Shown here: positions 5,811-9,337 of the stretch, piece by piece
Layout: every line of letters starts with the position of its first letter
How positions within the stretch are numbered: the stretch's first letter is position 1
Assembly: GCA_026197015.1 (NCBI GenBank)
Contig: JAPHRB010000151.1
Location: 1-9,337, forward strand
DNA: 9,337 nt
Reading direction: 5' to 3'
From: Gammaproteobacteria bacterium
GTDB taxonomy: Bacteria; Pseudomonadota; Gammaproteobacteria; SZUA-229
Notes under the pieces: model-generated
What the model was told of the DNA's origin: nothing
Database searches by the model: none
What the model saw: the letters and a program-made list of their open reading frames with translations, nothing else
Made by a program: the position numbers and the translations under genes

Positions 5811-6314
5811 TTATCTGGGTGCTTTACGTCTATCTTCAAATAATTCTATTTTGAAATACCAGGCAAGATAACCAAACGCTGATAACAGGGTACCCAGCAC
5901 AAGAAACACTAACGAGCCTAGAAATAAAATACGTACTTCATTCATTATAAATTTTTTTTCACTGCTTGAGCCAACCAGATCCAGCTGCTTTTCCTGCACA
6001 TGCAACCTGATGCTTGCCTCTTCATTTTTCAAGCGCTCAATTTCATATGGCGTATATTCAACACCATCAACCTTCGCCAGCTCATCACCAGTTTCTTCTG
6101 CCTGATTTAACACTTTATCAATATGAGTTAACTCCTGCTGCAAACCGTCAAGCTCCATTTGATTGGTTACCAGACTTTCAAAGACATTCGTTACCGTATG
6201 TTCAAACGCCTGTATACGAGACCAGGAGAAACCAATATCCGCAAGAATAATCACTGTGCCAATGAGTGCACATATTTTATAAAAACGAATAGCTGAAGAT
6301 TGGTTTGTGGACAT
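5811..6314 (-). CDS. Unrecognised membrane protein with two helices and a central coiled coil
   Basis: I do not recognise the family. The 167 residues show a first membrane helix at about 12-31 (YKICALIGTVIILADIGF) and a long charged, heptad-like helical region at about 40-113 (LQQELTHIDKVLNQ, YEIERLKNEEASIRLHVQEKQ). A second membrane helix follows at about 129-153 (LFLGSLVFLVLGTLLSAFGYL), then a short basic tail, EDRRKAPR. By the positive-inside rule both ends would be cytoplasmic and the coiled coil periplasmic. The ATG lies only three bases after the stop of the upstream gene (TGA-ATT-ATG) and has no Shine-Dalgarno of its own. This points to one transcript and translational coupling, so the two proteins may work together. 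No catalytic motif is visible. Reading-frame quality and hydrophobic pattern make it a real gene. Confidence 0.8.
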   Translation of the reverse strand: MSTNQSSAIRFYKICALIGTVIILADIGFSWSRIQAFEHTVTNVFESLVTNQMELDGLQQELTHIDKVLNQAEETGDELAKVDGVEYTPYEIERLKNEEASIRLHVQEKQLDLVGSSSEKKFIMNEVRILFLGSLVFLVLGTLLSAFGYLAWYFKIELFEDRRKAPR

Positions 6315-6317
6315 AAT

Positions 6318-6755
6318 TCAGGATAGTGCGTGTAGATATGCAAGTTTGGCCCACTGTTTCATCTCGGGCATATTCACTTTATTTTTCTTTTCATCATCAT
6401 CTGGCCAGAAAGGATTGAAGCTCACCCATGGCTCACCAATTTCCTTGAAAATTTCCCCGCCCTTTACTAACGCGCCTGACATTGACTGCTTGGGTAAACG
6501 ATACATCAGAGCACTCATACCAATTGCCGCAGCAAAAATAACACCATCAGGGGTATGTGCCAAATAATAAGCATGATTATCGGTGTCTGGACAATAGAAT
6601 TTTATGCTTTCCAGATCACTGGTAGACTCAACTAGCAACTGCACTATATCCGCGTGCGCGGAAGGCTGATATTGCTTAAGAAAACTAATCATCTGCTCAT
6701 TCTCAGGACGCCCCAGTTGTCCATGGAATTCTTGTACCGGTTCAGATAAACTCAT
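6318..6755 (-). CDS. Unrecognised small soluble protein
   Basis: I do not recognise the family. The 145-residue protein has no signal peptide and no clear membrane helix. It begins MSLSEPVQEFHGQLGRPENEQ. A central part, HTPDGVIFAAAIGMSALMYRLP, looks like a beta strand followed by an amphipathic helix. The C-terminal third is rich in aromatic and acidic residues (EPWVSFNPFWPDDDEKK). I chose the ATG at 6755 because AGGTG lies six bases upstream. An in-frame GTG at 6764 would add three residues but has no room for that site. A TATAAT box about 40 bp upstream suggests its own promoter. The following gene begins three bases after its stop, so the two form a small operon. Confidence 0.8.
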   Translation of the reverse strand: MSLSEPVQEFHGQLGRPENEQMISFLKQYQPSAHADIVQLLVESTSDLESIKFYCPDTDNHAYYLAHTPDGVIFAAAIGMSALMYRLPKQSMSGALVKGGEIFKEIGEPWVSFNPFWPDDDEKKNKVNMPEMKQWAKLAYLHALS

Positions 6756-6796
6756 AACACACACCTGTTTCGCATTTTTTTTATTTATGCGCTTTA

Positions 6797-6802
6797 ATTA
6801 TA
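6797..6802 (-). promoter_or_regulatory. -10 box upstream of the two-gene unknown operon
   Basis: The minus strand reads TATAAT, 41 bp before the ATG at 6755. The -35 region is poor (CTCTGT at 17 bp, CTGTCA at 15 bp). The 212-bp gap to purK is long enough for a separate promoter, and no terminator is visible after purK, so read-through from purK is also possible. Confidence 0.4.
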
Positions 6803-6967
6803 ATATTTGTATGATTATGACAGAGCCGGAGTAAACATCAATCCAGTAGACAATTTATTGATTGAAGTGAGAGCTGGTTCAAGCTTGTTATAATAAATAT
6901 AAGGTATGAAAAGTGCTGATCATGGCCTTGTAAAACAGGAACCGACCACTAGATTACAGCAACAACA

Positions 6968-8110
6968 TTAACCTTTGAGTTTATTGAATATCTTGTCAGC
7001 AGCCTGTATCGCCTGCCCCAGATCTTCTGATAACAGATTAAAATGCCCCATTTTACGACCCACTCTTGCTTCATGTTTGCCATAAAGATGTAGTTTTAGC
7101 ACTGGGTCTGCAAGGCAGTTTAACCAGTTAACTGGCCAAAGATCACCTAACAGATTAATCATCACTACAGGGCTGGTTAATCTTGCATCACCTGGCACTA
7201 AACCACATATCACACGAACCTGCTGTTCAAACTGAGAAACAACTGAAGCATCCATTGTGTAATGCCCGCTATTATGTGGACGTGGGGCCATTTCATTAAA
7301 AATAAGCTGATCGTCCGAGGTAATAAAGAACTCAACAGCCAATACACCAACATAATTAATTTTATTGGCAAGGCCAATAGCCTGTTGTCGAGCTTTTTCA
7401 GCAATACCCTTATCTATCCTCGCCGGCACAATGCTCTTATGTAAAATACCATTAACATGCTCATTTTCACCTGGTGGATAACAGGCTACTTCACCCTCAA
7501 TATTACGCGCCAGTAACACTGAAATTTCCAGCGCAAGATCCATTTTTTTCTCTAAAACACACTCAACCTGCCCCAGATCATTAAAAGCAGACTCAAGCTC
7601 ATTTCTATCATTAATGATTTGCTGACCTTTACCGTCATAGCCTAATGTAGTGGTCTTAATAATGCCTGGTAATCCCGTTATAGCTATAGCGGCATCAAAG
7701 TCAGCAGCTGTCGTGATTAAAGCATAGGGAGCCGGATTAAGGCCCGAGTTTCTGGCATAGTCTTTTTCCTGAATTCTGTGACGAGCGATTGCAACCGCCT
7801 CTGCCGAAGGATGTACCGGTTTATGAGAAGACAGAAACTTTAGACTCTCAGCGGGCACATTTTCAAATTCAGTGGTAATCGCATCACACATCGAGGCCAT
7901 CTTCGCCAACGAATCAACATCAGTATAATCAGCCTGTAAATGATGGTCTGCTACTTCGGCCGCGGGGCTATTAACATCCGGGTCTAACACAACTGTGCGA
8001 TAGCCCATATTACGAGCCGCCATACAGAACATACGCCCTAGTTGACCGCCACCTAATACACCCAGAGTAGCTCCGGGCAATAACGGAACAGAATTTGTTG
8101 AGGATGGCAT
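6968..8110 (-). CDS. purK: 5-(carboxyamino)imidazole ribonucleotide synthase
   Basis: PurK uses ATP and bicarbonate to convert AIR to N5-CAIR in purine synthesis, in the cytoplasm. It is an ATP-grasp enzyme. The N-terminal nucleotide-fold loop GVLGGGQLGRM is at residues 17-27, the glycine-rich ATP-grasp loop GYDGKGQ at 157-163, and the metal- and substrate-binding segment NEMAPRPHNSGHYT at 272-285. The C-terminal GRKMGHFNLL at 351-360 is characteristic of PurK. At 380 residues the length is normal and no key segment is missing. The ATG lies two bases after the purE stop with only a weak ribosome-binding site (AGAAG), consistent with coupled translation. PurE uses its product directly. Confidence 0.97.
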   Translation of the reverse strand: MPSSTNSVPLLPGATLGVLGGGQLGRMFCMAARNMGYRTVVLDPDVNSPAAEVADHHLQADYTDVDSLAKMASMCDAITTEFENVPAESLKFLSSHKPVHPSAEAVAIARHRIQEKDYARNSGLNPAPYALITTAADFDAAIAITGLPGIIKTTTLGYDGKGQQIINDRNELESAFNDLGQVECVLEKKMDLALEISVLLARNIEGEVACYPPGENEHVNGILHKSIVPARIDKGIAEKARQQAIGLANKINYVGVLAVEFFITSDDQLIFNEMAPRPHNSGHYTMDASVVSQFEQQVRVICGLVPGDARLTSPVVMINLLGDLWPVNWLNCLADPVLKLHLYGKHEARVGRKMGHFNLLSEDLGQAIQAADKIFNKLKG

Positions 8111-8112
8111 AT

Positions 8113-8604
8113 TTATTCTTCTGGCGGGAGCTGCATAGCAAGCACGGTTTCTTGCTGATTTGCACGAAAATCAGCCAGTTTTTCAGCTAATTCTGCGTCC
8201 TGATTGGCCAATATGGAAACCGCATATAAACCGGCATTAGCCGCCCCAGCCTCACCAATTGCAAATGTTGCAACCGGAATACCTTTAGGCATTTGCACAA
8301 TAGACAATAAAGAGTCCATTCCTTTCAGGTACTTTGAATTAACCGGTACACCCAAAATAGGCAGCGTGGTTTTAGACGCTAACATACCCGGAAGATGTGC
8401 TGCCCCGCCGGCACCCGCTATAATACAGGCAAGCCCTCTATCGCGCGCTGTTGCTGCATACTCGAACAATAAATCCGGTGTGCGATGGGCAGAGACGACC
8501 CGCGTTTCATAATCAATACCAAACGCTTCTAATTGCTGTACAGCATGTTGCATAACAGGCCAGTCACTCGTACTGCCCATCACCACGCCAACCTTCTTAT
8601 TCAT
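8113..8604 (-). CDS. purE: N5-carboxyaminoimidazole ribonucleotide mutase, class I
   Basis: PurE rearranges N5-CAIR, the unstable product of PurK, to CAIR in purine synthesis. The 163-residue protein has the signature parts of the class I mutase: MGSTSDWP at 9-16, SAHRTP at 38-43 with the catalytic His at position 40, and AGAGGAAHLPGM at 63-74. GVPVNS and the GIPVATFAIG segment follow. The presence of purK next door confirms the two-enzyme bacterial route rather than the direct AIR carboxylase. AAGGTGATGT before the ATG at 8604 is a good ribosome-binding site. A candidate promoter lies at 8644-8670, so the pair can be transcribed independently of the VanZ-like gene that ends 78 bp upstream. 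No PurR-like palindrome is visible. Confidence 0.97.
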   Translation of the reverse strand: MNKKVGVVMGSTSDWPVMQHAVQQLEAFGIDYETRVVSAHRTPDLLFEYAATARDRGLACIIAGAGGAAHLPGMLASKTTLPILGVPVNSKYLKGMDSLLSIVQMPKGIPVATFAIGEAGAANAGLYAVSILANQDAELAEKLADFRANQQETVLAMQLPPEE

Positions 8605-8643
8605 ACATCACCTTCGGGTGCTGAAACGGAGAAAACCGGCAAT

Positions 8644-8670
8644 TTTATAGATATTTGTCGGTCTTGTCGA
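8644..8670 (-). promoter_or_regulatory. Candidate purE promoter
   Basis: The minus strand reads TCGACA (8670-8665), a short 15-bp spacer, then TATAAA (8649-8644). The spacer contains part of a direct repeat, CGACAA-GAC-CGACAA. The hexamers are good but the spacing is below the usual 16-18 bp, so activity is uncertain. Confidence 0.4.
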
Positions 8671-8682
8671 AGCCTATAACAC

Positions 8683-9337
8683 TTAATTTGATAGATGGAT
8701 ATTATCAAGATGAATAGATTTAAGCGTCTCCGGGTTATGCATAAACACACTAAAACCGGCAATATCTTCTAAAATCATACGCCGCCCCTGCGGTGCATTT
8801 AATATATCCTGCATATTAATTTGCAAATTATTCCAGCCTGGCACAAGGCTTACTTCATGGTTGAATCGATCACTATACTTATACCCCGTTTGCCGATGTA
8901 AACGATCATAAACTTTCAATTCAACGTCCAGGCTCTCATTCTGGTCATTATGAATACTGATATTCAAATACTCATAAGCCGACCAGTCGGGATATAAAAC
9001 TTCAAGTGATGCCTGCGGATAATATTCATCATTTTCATCACTTAACTCAAACTCAACAAAAGCGGATGACTGACCTTGTATATAAACCTCATAATCAATC
9101 TCAAACCGACTCACGTATGCGTTATCCCAGCGCGCTAAAGCATCTTCAGATTCAAAGTTAGCAATCACTGGAAAATCGGCTTTAATCTTTAAATCGTCTC
9201 TAACAATACTCATCACAGGATAAAATGCGCCAAATAAAACAGCCATTGATAACAACAATATAACGGGGCGATTGTGGCAACGACGGCTCTCAGGTAGTGA
9301 AAGCTGCACCATTAGAAACCCGAGTAACACACCTAAC
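8683..9337 (-). CDS. VanZ-like membrane protein with fused C-terminal beta-sandwich-type domain, N-terminus missing
   Basis: The frame is open to the window edge, so the true start lies outside. The first in-frame GTG at 9330 is probably internal. About 217 residues are visible. They begin with the end of one hydrophobic segment (LGVLLGFLMVQL), a basic loop (ESRRCHNR) and a full membrane helix (about residues 22-43 from that GTG, PVILLLSMAVLFGAFYPVM). A roughly 160-residue extracytoplasmic domain follows, starting VIANFESEDALARWDN. Recurrent features are DWSAYEYLNISIHN, VPGWNNLQI and SIHLDNIHL. Domains of this pattern (FE....RW, YP.WS.Y..L, L..GWN.L, L.LDNI.L) resemble galactose-binding or CBM11/CIA30-like sandwiches and occur fused to VanZ-like proteins in gammaproteobacteria. 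Ligand and function are unknown. The call rests on pattern memory, not a search. Confidence 0.6.
   Translation of the reverse strand, partial: LGVLLGFLMVQLSLPESRRCHNRPVILLLSMAVLFGAFYPVMSIVRDDLKIKADFPVIANFESEDALARWDNAYVSRFEIDYEVYIQGQSSAFVEFELSDENDEYYPQASLEVLYPDWSAYEYLNISIHNDQNESLDVELKVYDRLHRQTGYKYSDRFNHEVSLVPGWNNLQINMQDILNAPQGRRMILEDIAGFSVFMHNPETLKSIHLDNIHLSN

Noticed and set aside
6307..6567. Plus-strand reading frames opposite the coding genes (for example 6307-6567, 8204-8512, 1829-2029)
   Set aside because: They lie antisense to well-supported minus-strand genes, have no ribosome-binding sites and no family-like composition.

Overview
The window reads as a stretch of chromosome from a flagellated gammaproteobacterium of low to moderate GC content. 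Every protein gene lies on the minus strand. The evidence for the lineage is the argG-motY pair (the same two genes are neighbours in Pseudomonas aeruginosa), a GreB-type rather than only GreA-type cleavage factor, and a purE-purK pair of the class I (N5-CAIR) type. I cannot name the genus.

Reading along the minus strand, from high to low coordinates: (i) 9337-8683 is the C-terminal part of a VanZ-like membrane protein with a fused beta-sandwich-type domain, cut by the window edge. (ii) 8604-6968 is purE-purK, two purine-biosynthesis steps with a 2-nt gap. (iii) 6755-5811 is a tightly coupled pair of unrecognised genes, one soluble and one with two membrane segments and a coiled coil. (iv) 5810-5178 is a long AT-rich non-coding stretch holding two degenerate copies of a dispersed repeat, a good phoH promoter and a leader with an unusually perfect anti-Shine-Dalgarno match. 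(v) 5177-4425 is a PhoH-family ATPase ending in a textbook intrinsic terminator. (vi) 4360-4261 is a nested inverted-repeat element. (vii) 4229-3726 is greB. (viii) 3725-3386 is non-coding and dominated by a 216-nt element (3462-3677) that folds end to end into a rod. (ix) 3385-2498 is motY, with a candidate flagellar sigma-28 promoter. (x) 2369-1155 is argG with its own -10 box. (xi) 1117-970 contains a plus-strand terminator and a plus-strand promoter-like pair, so a small plus-strand RNA is possible. (xii) 982-539 is a decayed exported rhodanese-type sulfurtransferase. (xiii) 494-1 is the N-terminal part of a membrane sensor, cut by the window edge.

Most protein genes are housekeeping: arginine and purine synthesis, transcript cleavage, flagellar stator support and an ATPase. 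The parts that are not ordinary lie between the genes. They are the 216-nt rod-like element, a dispersed family of inverted repeats, the phoH leader, and the possible small RNA beside the dead sulfurtransferase gene. No CRISPR array, tRNA, rRNA, transposase or complete mobile element is visible.
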